Position numbers and translations under genes: made by a program. A stretch of DNA of 64,000 nt, taken from positions 1 through 64,000 of the forward strand of contig NZ_JARUKY010000023.1 in NCBI RefSeq assembly GCF_029688925.1, given 5' to 3'. The notes beneath the pieces were generated by a model, which did not search any database, was not told where the DNA came from, and was given only the letters and a program-made list of their open reading frames with translations. Positions 18,502 through 28,934 of this stretch are shown piece by piece. The DNA comes from Evansella sp. AB-P1 (GTDB lineage Bacteria; Bacillota; Bacilli; Bacillales; Salisediminibacteriaceae). Each line of letters begins with the position of its first letter. The first letter of the stretch is position 1.

Positions 18502-21500
18502 TTATTTTGTTGACCAACTAGCAATCAACTCTTCAGCATTTTGGATTAGAATGTCTTTTGCTTCAGGAGTTACGTTTGCATTTTTATTATTTAAATGTTT
18601 AATAAAGTCTTCTAGTTGCTTTATTCCTTGTGCAACTCTTCCATTACTATAATGATGCTCCGCTTGCTGTAATCGATTCGTAAGCTGCTTCTCTACTGCA
18701 TGGCCTATGTCTCCAAGGGAAACATAAGTTTCTATTAAAGCTTCAATAGAGGCAATACTTGTTGGTACGATGATCGTGATGATAGATTCATTAGAAGTCA
18801 TCGTTTGCCCTTCGTACGTTACTTCCACCCATATGGCAATGTCACGTACATCCCCAAGCTCACCAACAATCCCTACTGTACCAGCTTCACCTAGTTCGAT
18901 AAGTTCTGGATGACTTGATTTAAATACGACTTGCGCTTTTGTTACATCTACTTCGTTTCCATCACTTAGTGATACAGTCGTTATGAATGTTAATGTATCA
19001 CCTAGCTCTGCAGATAATTTATCAGGGGTTAATTGAACAGATGCTAGAGTAATAATGTCTAAAACGATGTTGTTCGATCTAACAACTTGACCATCGTAAG
19101 AAACTTCCACCCATACTTCTACTTCTCTCACATCTCCTACTTTACCAACGATAGTAACATTACCATCGCTATCAATTTGTACTAGAGTTGGTTGCGTTGA
19201 TTCATACACTTTTTCTGATCCAGTTAAGTCTACTTCGCTTCCATCTGACAACAGACCGTTCACTTGAAGATTTACAGATTCACCAATCTTCAACGAAGTA
19301 TTTGTTGCAGAAAGTTGAACTGTTTCAAAGATCGCATTCGTTCCATATAAACGAATATTATCTACATAATGGTCTGCAGTTTTTGAATTAGCAGTAAAAG
19401 AATCAAAACCATCAATTTTTGATACAGTTGTGTGGAAAGGTGCATCACTAATCACAAGCTCTCCGTTAATATAAACATCCGCTGTTTGTGTCTTTATATT
19501 GGCGTCCACTGTAATGGAATACCAAATGTTACTACTGTAATCTCTAACTAGCGGCGTAAAGGAGTCATCACTATTACGATAATTAATATGACCATCCACC
19601 GTTTCTAAAATAACTGCTGCACCTACACCAGAAGTGATTTCTGATGAAGTGAGACGTAAAATCTTTGTCGCATTATCCTTCTCAGGTTGCATAAATTCCA
19701 TTTGGAAAACAACTCGATCACGCTGAGCAACGAAATCTTTTCCGAGAAGTACATGCTTCGAAGTGCTCGTATCAGCTAATAGCACACTCTTATTACTGCT
19801 ATTAGGTACATTGACGACATTAACTGTTCCACCTTCTTCAGAAATGATGTAACCATCAGGTAATGAAGTAGAATCATTAAAATGATTATCAATCAGTAAA
19901 TCTAGACCATCTACGTCTACTTCAACACTATAATCACTACCATCTCCGCTTGAAAGTCCCCATGGTGTTTTCGCACTAGCTACAAGTGAAAGTTCACTCT
20001 CACCAGCATCATTTACAGCTAATACTTTGTAGTAATACGTCGTATCTTGTGCTAGCCCAATGTCCAAATAATTCGTTAAAATAACATTGTCAGCAATGAT
20101 GACAAAATCTTGTAAATCTGTAGATCGGTAAACTCGGTAACTATTAGCTCCATTTACTGAACTCCAGCTCACTGTAATTTGTCTATCCCCAGCATTTGCT
20201 TGAACGTCTTCAGGTGTTGATGGTGGAGCTAGTAACGGCAACGCAGACACGATGTCTGATGCTAAGCTATTGCCAACATCATTCATTGCAAGAACAATAT
20301 AATAATACTTTGTACCATTTGTGGCACTTGCATCTGTATAGGATGGAATAGAAACTGTTGCGACTTCTTCATAATCACCGTCTATTTCAGTTGCCCTCTT
20401 AACAATATAACCGTTTGCATCAGAAACCGCATCCCAAGTAAGGGTAACTTTCCCATCACCTGCAACAGCTTGAACGTTTTCCGGTGCCTCTGGTACAGTC
20501 GGTTCGATTGGATCTACTGGATCAATCGGATCTTCACCTCCTGGTGGTGTACCCGTATCTCCACCATTAGACGTGTCAATGATGCCAACCCCAGCTCCAT
20601 TCATGACAATATCTCTCACACTTAATGTGTCATCTAACACGTAAGAATAGTATTGATCTGGGGACCAATTGATACCTGCAGTTTTCATATTTAGAACATG
20701 ACTTAACCCACTAAAAATACTATTTGTATCTTTAAAATACCCTGGCTGTGAGGAAGAATCATAGTATTTCGCTGCGTGATTCGCATCTTCTATAAAGTTG
20801 TTTTCTGATATAAGGGATGCTTCCACCCCTACACCAAAGGCGTATTCACTAACATTGTTGTAATAGTTATTAAACAAGTGAACCGATCCATAACGGACTC
20901 GTGGATTTCGTTGCCCTAAATCCTGAAACCAATTGTGATGATACGTCACCTTCAGAAGCCCACGGTCTGCTGTATGACTATTGTCATGGCCAACTAAAGA
21001 TACTTTGTCGTGATTATAAAACTTGTTCCAAGACACTGTTACGTAGTTGGATTCCCGTTTAATATCTACTAAACCATCATAACCATTGGTAAAGTTATTA
21101 TGATCAATCCATACGTGTGTTGTACCGTGCTCTAAATTAATTGAGTCATCCTTTGCTTCGGAGAATGTAATATTACGAATGATAATATTACTTACATTTC
21201 GTAAATTTAATCCTCCGTAACGAATATGGGCATCATCGCCTAATCCAATGATCGTTTTGTTTGATTCTACAAAATGCATTCGATCAGCTGGTCTTGTAAT
21301 ATTCGGATTTTCTGGAAGATCTATCGTACCGGAAACTTGAATAATATAGTTTTCCGGTCTTCCGATATAATGGATAAAGTCTTCCGCATTTGTGACGGTC
21401 ACCACTTCTCCACCTGCACCACCAGTTGTACCAGGACCATATGTGGAGAATCCTACTTGACTAAAATCAGACTGTTGAGCTAAACCTTCCGCAACCGCAA

Positions 21501-24500
21501 TTCGCCAAAGCTGATGATCCTCTCCAGTGAATGGATTTTGAACGACATTTCCACCATCTGCTAGGGAAGCATTGTCTACTTCTAGCGCCTTACTGTTATT
21601 TACGTTTATTAGTTTAAAGTCACCATCTCCTAGATGAACAATTTCCCATCTATGGGAGGCAGAACTACCATTTTTCACTTGGACAATATCTGTTCCATCA
21701 TTTCTAGACCGTCCAAGCGGCTGTGGTAGCTTATCACTAAATCTATTAAATAAATGGAATTCTCCTGAATTAATTACTTCGATTTTCCATAGCTGTGTTG
21801 TTAAACCATTTTGTGAGTTTTGTACGATGCTTGCATTGTCAGCATAGTTAAAGTTAGGAACATCTAATACTTTTCCACTATGCTTATTGATTAAAATATA
21901 GCTTTGCGATCGATCAAAATTTGTATCTGTCATCTCTTCACCAGGAAGGGTTCCACCGCCAATTGGGTCAGAACCATCATCGCCCGGATCTGAGCCGTCT
22001 CCAGGATCACTTCCATCATCTCCCGGATCGGAACCGTCACCATCTCCAGGTGCTTCTCCTTCTCCAGGTACATACACTTTTAAATTATCAACATATTGAG
22101 ATCTTACACTACTTCCTGGAGTAACCGATTTCACTTGGGCAATTTCTGATGTCTCTCTAAAGAAAGGAGCACCTTCAATTGCTAGATGATCATCGATATA
22201 TAGATCAAGTGTTTGTGTCGTTACATCGGCTACAACTTTAATATTTCGCCATGTGTTATTTAGATTTTCAATAGAACTATCCTCGAATGAATTACCAGGA
22301 AGCCTTGATCTAAAGGTGTGGTCTCTTGTTTCGATACGAATTACATCGTCACCGCTTGCATCTGCTAAAGCAAGAGCATAGGCAGCATTTGCTCTCGTTG
22401 GCTGCATAAAATCAAGCTCCGCAACAACAACAGCCTCTTGCGGTGTAAATGCTTTCGTAAAGCTATTTGCATTACTTGATGCTGGAAGTTCTAGCACTCT
22501 GCCATCACGTCCGGATAACACCACAACTTCCCCTACATCCCCATCAAAAGTGAAGCCAGGTGGTTGAGAGCCAATTGGGATATCGTTAAAGTTCTCATCT
22601 ACTAAAACGAGATCACCGTTTGTTCCTTCCCCAGGGTCACTTCCATCATCTCCTGGGTCAGAACCATCACCAGGATCACTTCCTCCATCACCTGGATCAG
22701 ATCCATCCCCGTCACCCGGATCTGTTCCGCCTCCTGGAGGTCCAGGTACAAGATTATCCATATCAATGATACCGACACCAGTATACTGCTTGACTAAAGA
22801 ATAGATATCTTCCACTGGGTCTACTCTGTACTCATATGGAACAGTAAAGTCTGTCGTTGACTGAAGGTGCGCATGTGGCGTCTCTTCATAAATATTATTA
22901 ATTAAATTCCAATAGCCTGTTTGGGAGCTTCCATAGAACCAACCTACTGGCCCTTTAATTTGACCTGTCGTAGGATCAGGCGTCCCTGTTCCAACCCGAA
23001 GGAAATGGTTATTTTCAACGAGAACTCTCGCACCCATTCGTGCATTAATCGCTGTATCATGTACATTTTCAAATAAATTGTTAAACATATGCACATCTGC
23101 ATAGCGAATTAATGGAAGCCTTGAATTCACATCATAATACCAGTTATGGTGATATGTTACTTTATCTGGTGCTAAGTTCCCGTTATCCGTATGTCCTAAT
23201 AAATTCGTTTTCCAGCTATGGTGGAAACGATTCCAAGACACTGTAACAAACTCTGAATTACGCTTTATATCCACTAATCCATCATAAAAATCTTTATCAT
23301 CATTCTCATCTAATGGATCATTATAGAAGGTATTGTGATCAATCCAAATATTTTTACTGTTATTTGTTACTTCGATCCCTGTACCTTCTCCTTTCGATAC
23401 GTGATGAATCTCTAGGTTACGGAAAATAATATTTTCCGATCTTGAAACGGTAAATCCAACGCCTTCAAACTCACCCTGAGTACCTACTCCGAGAATCGAC
23501 ACGTTATACACATCAACAACGTTCATTTTACTTCTACCAAAGTTGTTGTCTGTAATGGCTACGTCAACGTAAATAACTAAACCTTCATCAGGCTTAAATT
23601 TATGATTACGTAAAAGCTGATACATGGCTTCTCCAGGGCTGTTATACCCACTCGTTGGCCAGTATTCACTTAACACATATTCGTTATACGTTGGAGCACC
23701 GTGCCCTCCTGTCGTACCGCCATTCATAGACGCATATCCCATCGGTGTATCAGTCCAGATTGGAGAATCGCTTGGAATAGCAAAAGCTTGATTGGATATG
23801 ACACTCTCACCGTACTGATTTACAGCAGTAATAACAAAATAATACGTTGTGCCATTCGTTAAGCCTGTATCAACATAGCTTGTTCCTGTAACAACAGTAG
23901 CTACTTCGTCATAAGGACCACCGTCAACGATGCTTCGATAAATATTATAGCTATCTGCATATACATGGTCATCCCATGCTAGAGTTACCAATTGATCTCC
24001 TCTACTAGCTCCTAAACCAGTTGGAGCAGCGGGTGGGAAATCTAAGGTTGCACTTACTTGAATGGACATGTCACTCTCTCCATCACTATTCGATGCAGAA
24101 ACAACATAATAGTACGTTCCATTTGCTAACCCTGTATCAACATACTCTGTTCCTGTAACATTTTCGACTACTTTAGCATATGCACCACCATCTGTCGTAC
24201 TGCGATAGATCGTATAACTTTCTGCATAGTTAGGGACTGGAGCATCCCAAGATAAACTCACCTGCCCTGCATCTGGTATAGCATTAAGGTTCGCAGGTGC
24301 ATTAGGAGGAACTGGTAATCTTGGTACGACAGTTGCCTGAATGGAATACCCACTTTCTCCTACTGCATTTTCTGCAACGACGACGTAGTAGTAAGGGATA
24401 TCGTTACTGACCGTTGTGTCTGTATAAGTAGTACTTGTAACACCTTCAGCGACAGTCGTATATGGACCGCCATCGATTTCACTACGCTTAATCGTATAAC

Positions 24501-26250
24501 TTGTTGCATTCACTGTACCATTCCACTGTAAAAGTACTTGCTCATTGCCTGCGGCTGCCGTTAATCCAGTTGGTATGATTGGAGCTTCATCAAATCCAGG
24601 AGGAAAAGCACCTACTGTTAGCTTTACATCATCAATATAGTGACCAATCGTATTACTGTTTGGTCCGAACGTATCAAAGGAATTGATAGAGGAGACAGGT
24701 GCATAAAAATCAGCATTACTGATCATTAAATCTCCATCAATATACACGTCTGCTTTTTGATTGACGATATCTGCTACGATTCTAAAGTCATACCAAGTAC
24801 CTGTGTTATAACTCATTAAATTGGTATACGAATTATCGGCATGACGATATGCTAAGTTACCACTGTTTGTTTCAAGAAAAACAGCTGTCTTAACTTCTTC
24901 TCCTACTTCTAACAGTCTGACAATTTTTGTAGCGCTAGTCATCGCTTCTTGCATGAACTTTATATCGAACGTCATAGCACTGGTTTGTGAATCAAATGAT
25001 TTACTTAACGTAACATTTGACGATGTGCTTGTGTTGTTTAGATAAACACTCTTATTCGTTTCACTTGGTTCTTCAACGATCGTCGCTGTTCCACCAGAAT
25101 TATCGATCGTATATCCTTGTGGAGTAGATCCCGTTACATGATCATTAAAATGATCGTAAAAAATAACGTCTAGTGGACCGCTTGGATCGATAGGGTCAGT
25201 AGGGTCACTTGGATCTTCCTCTGAGGCAGTCGGTGTAGCATGAACCTCAATCGAAGGTACACTTTGGATACCATTTGTAGAAGAAAGGACGACATAATAG
25301 TAAGTATGGTCGTTCATTACATCTGTATCGGTATGATTAGTGGTGCTTAACGCCGCAGCAATTGTTGTATATGGCCCACCAGACGTATCTGATCTTTTCA
25401 CGATATATTCATCAGCACCAGGAACACCATTCCACGCTAATGATATTTCCCCATCACCAGCATTAGCGGATACCCCTACTGGAGCTTGAGGTTGTGATAC
25501 AGGTGTATATACTTTCAAATTATCAATATAATAGCTAGTTGTACCCGAACCTTGAGAAAAACTCGTAAGCTGAGAAACTTCATTTGTACTGATAGATTGG
25601 TGATACCCCCACTGTCCAGCAGATGAGTAGTTACTTTGACCCTCTGTTCGGACAAAAACTTCAGCCCTTTGCGTATTCGTATTAAGCTCTACTTTAAAGT
25701 AATACCATGTATCTTTCTGAAAATTACTTACTAGTCTTTTGTTAGATCCAGAAACATTTTGAGAAATATGCGCCCCTCCATCGCTTAGTCGAATTTCAAC
25801 AAGACCCTGTCCAGAGCTGTTTTCGAGTCTCATTACGCGATAGTTTGCTGCATTGGATCCATGATCATCGGAACGCCAATCAAATTCCACAGTTACTATT
25901 CCACTGACAGGCATTGGAAGAGAACGAGTAAACCTAGTAGTCGAACTACTTTTATCTTTGAGATAAAGAACATTCCCAGTATTAGGATTGTTCACATGTG
26001 AATTTGCAATATCACTAGCAGGTATGACTGTAACATCATTATCTGCAGTAGCTTCTGGTGTAATGGTATAGCCAGATGATTCTAAATCTGCACGAGATGA
26101 CATATCTTCGTAATCATCATGTAAAACAAGATACTGTATTAAATCATTGTTTGCTTGAGCTTTTGGCGCATATAAGGCAGCATTTGTAAAAAATATGTTC
26201 AAAACTAAAACAACACACATAAACGCGCTTAATTTTTTAGTTTTTTTCAA
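18502..26250 (-). CDS. Giant secreted multidomain pectate lyase with two PL1 modules
   Basis: The 2582-residue exported protein starts at TTG after AGGATGAGGA and has a signal peptide (residues 1-34, ending PKAQA). Approximate order: a laminin-G/concanavalin-like domain (50-250), FN3 (255-335), a second such beta domain (360-550), three FN3 (555-822), PL1 pectate lyase A (830-1163), Gly/Asp/Pro-rich linker, a third beta domain (1216-1397), linker, ricin-type beta-trefoil with QxW repeats (1437-1590), PL1 B (1598-1892), linker, two FN3, a fourth beta domain (2117-2307), two bacterial Ig-like domains (2308-2495) and a C-terminal FIVAR/FIMAH-like helical domain. Both PL1 modules keep the VWIDHN/IWIDHN, DGLVDIKR, VTVSWN and KVTYHHNW motifs with the catalytic Arg region (RNPRVRYG in B, SRLPLIRYA in A). 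It cleaves polygalacturonate by calcium-dependent beta-elimination. A perfect cre site lies upstream. Confidence 0.93.
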   Translation of the reverse strand: MKKTKKLSAFMCVVLVLNIFFTNAALYAPKAQANNDLIQYLVLHDDYEDMSSRADLESSGYTITPEATADNDVTVIPASDIANSHVNNPNTGNVLYLKDKSSSTTRFTRSLPMPVSGIVTVEFDWRSDDHGSNAANYRVMRLENSSGQGLVEIRLSDGGAHISQNVSGSNKRLVSNFQKDTWYYFKVELNTNTQRAEVFVRTEGQSNYSSAGQWGYHQSISTNEVSQLTSFSQGSGTTSYYIDNLKVYTPVSQPQAPVGVSANAGDGEISLAWNGVPGADEYIVKRSDTSGGPYTTIAAALSTTNHTDTDVMNDHTYYYVVLSSTNGIQSVPSIEVHATPTASEEDPSDPTDPIDPSGPLDVIFYDHFNDHVTGSTPQGYTIDNSGGTATIVEEPSETNKSVYLNNTSTSSNVTLSKSFDSQTSAMTFDIKFMQEAMTSATKIVRLLEVGEEVKTAVFLETNSGNLAYRHADNSYTNLMSYNTGTWYDFRIVADIVNQKADVYIDGDLMISNADFYAPVSSINSFDTFGPNSNTIGHYIDDVKLTVGAFPPGFDEAPIIPTGLTAAAGNEQVLLQWNGTVNATSYTIKRSEIDGGPYTTVAEGVTSTTYTDTTVSNDIPYYYVVVAENAVGESGYSIQATVVPRLPVPPNAPANLNAIPDAGQVSLSWDAPVPNYAESYTIYRSTTDGGAYAKVVENVTGTEYVDTGLANGTYYYVVSASNSDGESDMSIQVSATLDFPPAAPTGLGASRGDQLVTLAWDDHVYADSYNIYRSIVDGGPYDEVATVVTGTSYVDTGLTNGTTYYFVITAVNQYGESVISNQAFAIPSDSPIWTDTPMGYASMNGGTTGGHGAPTYNEYVLSEYWPTSGYNSPGEAMYQLLRNHKFKPDEGLVIYVDVAITDNNFGRSKMNVVDVYNVSILGVGTQGEFEGVGFTVSRSENIIFRNLEIHHVSKGEGTGIEVTNNSKNIWIDHNTFYNDPLDENDDKDFYDGLVDIKRNSEFVTVSWNRFHHSWKTNLLGHTDNGNLAPDKVTYHHNWYYDVNSRLPLIRYADVHMFNNLFENVHDTAINARMGARVLVENNHFLRVGTGTPDPTTGQIKGPVGWFYGSSQTGYWNLINNIYEETPHAHLQSTTDFTVPYEYRVDPVEDIYSLVKQYTGVGIIDMDNLVPGPPGGGTDPGDGDGSDPGDGGSDPGDGSDPGDDGSDPGEGTNGDLVLVDENFNDIPIGSQPPGFTFDGDVGEVVVLSGRDGRVLELPASSNANSFTKAFTPQEAVVVAELDFMQPTRANAAYALALADASGDDVIRIETRDHTFRSRLPGNSFEDSSIENLNNTWRNIKVVADVTTQTLDLYIDDHLAIEGAPFFRETSEIAQVKSVTPGSSVRSQYVDNLKVYVPGEGEAPGDGDGSDPGDDGSDPGDGSDPGDDGSDPIGGGTLPGEEMTDTNFDRSQSYILINKHSGKVLDVPNFNYADNASIVQNSQNGLTTQLWKIEVINSGEFHLFNRFSDKLPQPLGRSRNDGTDIVQVKNGSSASHRWEIVHLGDGDFKLINVNNSKALEVDNASLADGGNVVQNPFTGEDHQLWRIAVAEGLAQQSDFSQVGFSTYGPGTTGGAGGEVVTVTNAEDFIHYIGRPENYIIQVSGTIDLPENPNITRPADRMHFVESNKTIIGLGDDAHIRYGGLNLRNVSNIIIRNITFSEAKDDSINLEHGTTHVWIDHNNFTNGYDGLVDIKRESNYVTVSWNKFYNHDKVSLVGHDNSHTADRGLLKVTYHHNWFQDLGQRNPRVRYGSVHLFNNYYNNVSEYAFGVGVEASLISENNFIEDANHAAKYYDSSSQPGYFKDTNSIFSGLSHVLNMKTAGINWSPDQYYSYVLDDTLSVRDIVMNGAGVGIIDTSNGGDTGTPPGGEDPIDPVDPIEPTVPEAPENVQAVAGDGKVTLTWDAVSDANGYIVKRATEIDGDYEEVATVSIPSYTDASATNGTKYYYIVLAMNDVGNSLASDIVSALPLLAPPSTPEDVQANAGDRQITVSWSSVNGANSYRVYRSTDLQDFVIIADNVILTNYLDIGLAQDTTYYYKVLAVNDAGESELSLVASAKTPWGLSSGDGSDYSVEVDVDGLDLLIDNHFNDSTSLPDGYIISEEGGTVNVVNVPNSSNKSVLLADTSTSKHVLLGKDFVAQRDRVVFQMEFMQPEKDNATKILRLTSSEITSGVGAAVILETVDGHINYRNSDDSFTPLVRDYSSNIWYSITVDANIKTQTADVYINGELVISDAPFHTTVSKIDGFDSFTANSKTADHYVDNIRLYGTNAIFETVQLSATNTSLKIGESVNLQVNGLLSDGSEVDLTGSEKVYESTQPTLVQIDSDGNVTIVGKVGDVREVEVWVEVSYDGQVVRSNNIVLDIITLASVQLTPDKLSAELGDTLTFITTVSLSDGNEVDVTKAQVVFKSSHPELIELGEAGTVGIVGELGDVRDIAIWVEVTYEGQTMTSNESIITIIVPTSIASIEALIETYVSLGDIGHAVEKQLTNRLQQAEHHYSNGRVAQGIKQLEDFIKHLNNKNANVTPEAKDILIQNAEELIASWSTK

Positions 26251-26372
26251 ATCCTCATCCTTCTTTCACCTATGAAATTTTATACTGCATTTTTGTACTG
26301 CTTAGTTTACACGTATACCACATCTCAAAGACTACCATTTTTCAATTTTCGCCCTATTCTCCATCACCCCAT

Positions 26373-26386
26373 TGAAAACGTTTTCA
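26373..26386. promoter_or_regulatory. cre site (CcpA catabolite-responsive element)
   Basis: TGAAAACGTTTTCA is a perfect 14-bp palindrome fitting the consensus TGWAANCGNTNWCA. It is 123 bp upstream of the pectate lyase start, a position expected for carbon catabolite control of a polysaccharide-degrading enzyme. Confidence 0.85.
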
Positions 26387-27099
26387 AAACAAAGTGGATG
26401 ATAACCGTGATTTTCTTTGCCGCCCCCCTTCTAGTCATTTATACCGGAACACTCCGGATCTATCTCCTCAAAATAAAAATACTTTGAGGAGTTTTCAACC
26501 TCCACGATCATACGAAATACGTACGAAAGTGCAGGTGTGAAAACCAATATAGATTACAAAATAAGACTAGAGTTTTTGTCGATATATACATTAGAGTAAA
26601 TATTTATAATTAGAATACGTTTATAATTGTAAAATAAAGTCGAATTATGGTATAATTATTCATAGTGTGTTATGTGATGTATGAGTCGATATTATTAATT
26701 ACATTAAAATCCAATCAAAATAAATTGTCTATGGTTATAAAGTCCTAAGTTAGATTTTAATTGTTAAAGCAAGGGAAATTTTTGTTTATTAGCGTAGTTA
26801 ATTGGATATTATGAGGGTATTCTACTAGTCTAGATTTGATTTTAGAATAATTTCTCTAAAAGAATAACAATAGAAAAAAGAACCCCTCCGGAGTATAGGA
26901 GTGAATAAAAGTAATTACTTTTCATTTAAACTTTTATAGCTACTTCCTTTCATTATCTCCGTTGAATAAAGGTTTATTATAAGAAGTAAACACTTTTTAT
27001 CGAAGCTAAACAAAATTTTCACAACATAATTTTCTCACTCTGAATTCTAATAATGAATATTATTGTTGAACCCTTTAATTTTATTACAACTGATTCATC

Positions 27100-27140
27100 T
27101 TGATTTTATTTTATTGAGAAAGTAAAATAGTATTTATACT
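27100..27140 (+). promoter_or_regulatory. Candidate selC promoter
   Basis: TTGATT (27100) and TAAAAT (27123) are 17 bp apart. An alternative is TTGAGA (27114) with TATACT (27135) and a 15-bp spacer. Either would start transcription just upstream of the tRNA. Confidence 0.45.
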
Positions 27141-27143
27141 CTT

Positions 27144-27240
27144 GGGGCCGGCTGTGTAACTGGTGTTTACCGAGGTCTTCAAAACCTTTTGGGGCTATCG
27201 TGAATAGCTCGCTGGGTTCGATTCCCAGACGGTCCCGCCA
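27144..27240 (+). tRNA. selC: tRNA-Sec (anticodon UCA), selC
   Basis: A 97-nt tRNA with encoded CCA. The acceptor stem pairs GGGGCCG (27144-27150) with CGGTCCC (27230-27236, one G-U). The anticodon loop CTTCAAA (anticodon TCA at 27179-27181) is closed by a 5-bp stem GAGGT/ACCTT. The long variable arm pairs GGGCTAT with ATAGCTC around CGTGA (7 bp, one G-U). The T arm is CTGGG-TTCGATT-CCCAG. The extra-long variable arm and UCA anticodon are diagnostic. The D-arm pairing (GTAA/TTAC) is less regular than usual. It serves selA/selB 10-15 kb upstream and is the integration site of the adjoining mobile elements: its 3' half recurs at 38.06, 45.06 and 49.99 kb, with a short core at 56.02 kb. Confidence 0.93.
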
Positions 27241-27254
27241 AACATATACATACC

Positions 27255-27300
27255 AAGGGGTTTGGCGTTCCCCCTCCTCATAAGAGAAAGGGAACAAAGG
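27255..27300. repeat. selC-downstream hairpin shared with the 48.85 and 50.06 kb copies
   Basis: GTTCCC...GGGAAC encloses CCTCCTCATAAGAGAAA. Nearly the same CCCCCTCCTCATACGAGAAA block, with matching arms, follows the decayed selC copy at 50053 and appears again at 48853-48895. It is likely the terminator that accompanies selC. Confidence 0.65.
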
Positions 27301-27316
27301 ACCTCATTTTAGAATT

Positions 27317-27335
27317 CGGTGCCGTATCGGTGCCG
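27317..27335. promoter_or_regulatory. Candidate integrase arm-type sites, left end
   Basis: CGGTGCCG occurs twice, 11 bp apart (27317-27324 and 27328-27335), beside the integrase stop codon. Matching GGTGCCG/GGTGCCC pairs lie at 37930-37948 and 49866-49884 near the right ends of elements 1 and 2. Confidence 0.55.
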
Positions 27336-27342
27336 ATTTTGT

Positions 27343-28467
27343 TTATGCATCGAATGCTTCATCAAAAACGTCCACGGCATTATCCTGCAACGATGGAACC
27401 ACATGGCTGTATTGATCCACTGTAAAGGAAGATTTCGAATGTCCTAAACGTTCACTCACAATTTTCGGATGCACGTTTTGTTTAAGCAAAATGGTCGCAT
27501 GGGAATGACGTTGATCATGAAACCGGCTGTCTGGCAAGTTAGCTTTTTTTATGGCGTTTTTAAATGCTCTTGATATTTCACTTGTGTGCATGTAGTTTCC
27601 ATTGGAGTTAGGAAAAACAAGATCCAAAGGATTAAATGTATTTCCCAACATCTTTTTTGTCTTTTGGAAATTTTCTTTATGTTTCTTTAAAAACTCCATT
27701 AGCCGTTTCCCCATGACCACATATCGATCTTTTCCATTTTTCGTGAGGTCTTTTATTTTGACCCCCTCGTTTTTCTGGTCATACGCTGTCTTCGTGATAT
27801 ACAACTTCCGATTCAGAAAATCAATATCCTTCCACTACAAGGCACGAAGTTCTCCCAAGCGTGCACCGGTATGGCTAGCACTGAAGATGATAGGATAATA
27901 AATTAAATTTTCCTTTGCTGCTTCAAAGAGGCGTTTTAATTCAGATTCCGTATACGTGGTTGGTTTATATCTCTCCGGCTTTGGAGACTTTGCCTTTTTC
28001 GCAACGTTCCTCTCCACAAACTCCCAATCGACAGAATAATTCAACGCTTTACATAACAAACGGTGATGATGTTTCACCGTTTGAGCCGATAAAACCTCAA
28101 CCTTCCTATTGTAATAATCTTGAACATCTCGCGGCGTTAATGTCCCTAGCTTCTTCGGACCGAGCTCAGGCGCAATATGGACCCGTATCATTCTTTCATA
28201 TCCTTTATAGGTGTTAGGTGCAGTCGATGATTTAGCATAGGAAGATAGCCAGTAATCCAAATATTCACTAACAGTATAATCATTGCTATCTAAAATGCTA
28301 CTCTCTTCTTTTTGGAGGTCAGCCATTGCTAAATTCATTGCCTTTTTTGCTTCTCTTTGATTTTTGAAGCCTCTTTTCACCTTCCGCTTCCTATTTCCTT
28401 TCGGTCCAACTTCAATCACATAAAGGTAGTTCTTTGTCTTTTTGTCATATCGAACGTGACCGGTCAT
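27343..28467 (-). pseudogene. Tyrosine recombinase/integrase interrupted by an in-frame amber codon
   Basis: Two same-frame parts, 28467-27838 and 27834-27343, are separated only by TAG (27835-27837). Joined they give a full integrase of about 374 residues. An N-terminal arm-binding domain (residues 1-50) precedes a SAM-like core-binding domain (YTVSEYLDYWLSSYAKSS...) and a catalytic domain with TGARLGELRAL (Arg), HDQRHSHAT (His-x-x-Arg) and VDQYSHV (Tyr nucleophile). The stop falls in RAL-*-WKDIDF, where family members usually have Gln, Arg or Lys, so CAG to TAG is the simplest cause. Position beside selC marks it as the integrase of element 1. Confidence 0.85.
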
Positions 28468-28582
28468 TTTTTTATAATCCTCCTTTTCAATAACCGGGCA
28501 CTCAAACTCACACCATTAATAACAGTATTTCAAAATGAGACATACATTAAACAATGTTAAGTAAGGGAGTGCCCCAAAAAGA

Positions 28583-28765
28583 TTATTTGTTTCCTTCAAT
28601 CCAATGTTGAAAAACTCTTTTTGGGACCAATATCCGGTTTCCGACTCTGACAACATGGAATTCTCCTTCATGCACTAAATCATAAGCCTTCCCTCTTGAA
28701 ATCCCTAAAAATTCTTTTATGTCTTTAACTGTTAAAACATCATTTAAATCGCTAAACCTTTTCAT
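28583..28765 (-). CDS. Excisionase-like helix-turn-helix protein
   Basis: The 60-residue protein has a MerR-type (HTH_17) fold: LTVKDIKEFLGISRGKAYDL (helices 1-2), then HEGEFHVVRVGNRILVPKRVF and a terminal helix. Such proteins act as excisionases (recombination directionality factors) or small regulators. It lies 115 bp from the integrase start and on the same strand, which supports an excision role. Confidence 0.8.
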   Translation of the reverse strand: MKRFSDLNDVLTVKDIKEFLGISRGKAYDLVHEGEFHVVRVGNRILVPKRVFQHWIEGNK

Positions 28766-28820
28766 TACTTCCTTCAGCGTTCTTTTCGAGCATCTGTTTC
28801 CTCTATTTTTCTGGATCCTT

Positions 28821-28934
28821 CTAGCTGCACTTTTCTGTCCTCTCTAACTTGTTCATCCAATTCTCCAAGAGTTTTAACGCTTTTTCTCTTTCTGCTTGAA
28901 AATTCAATATCGCTTCTTTTTTTTTGGAACCCAT
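28821..28934 (-). CDS. Small Lys-rich protein of the element
   Basis: A 37-residue frame starts at ATG 28934 behind a strong AGGAGG site. It reads MGSKKKEAILNFQAEREKAL and continues as a charged helix. Below usual length cutoffs. No family recognised; the ribosome site is the main support. It precedes the excisionase-like gene on the same strand. Confidence 0.5.
   Translation of the reverse strand: MGSKKKEAILNFQAEREKALKLLENWMNKLERTEKCS

Larger units (their letters stand above)
26251..27143. other. Long AT-rich intergenic region between the pectate lyase and selC
   Basis: About 890 bp with no credible gene. It holds the cre site (26373-26386), a hairpin CTCCTCAAA/TTTGAGGAG followed by TTTT (26464-26495), and the selC promoter at its right end. 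The rest is very A/T-rich with no further structure that I can support. Confidence 0.6.

Noticed and set aside
21274-22124. Plus-strand open frames inside the pectate lyase
   Set aside because: Shadows of the coding strand; they have no start signals or domain content.
27106-27297. Minus-strand open frame over selC
   Set aside because: It is antisense to the tRNA and has no ribosome site.
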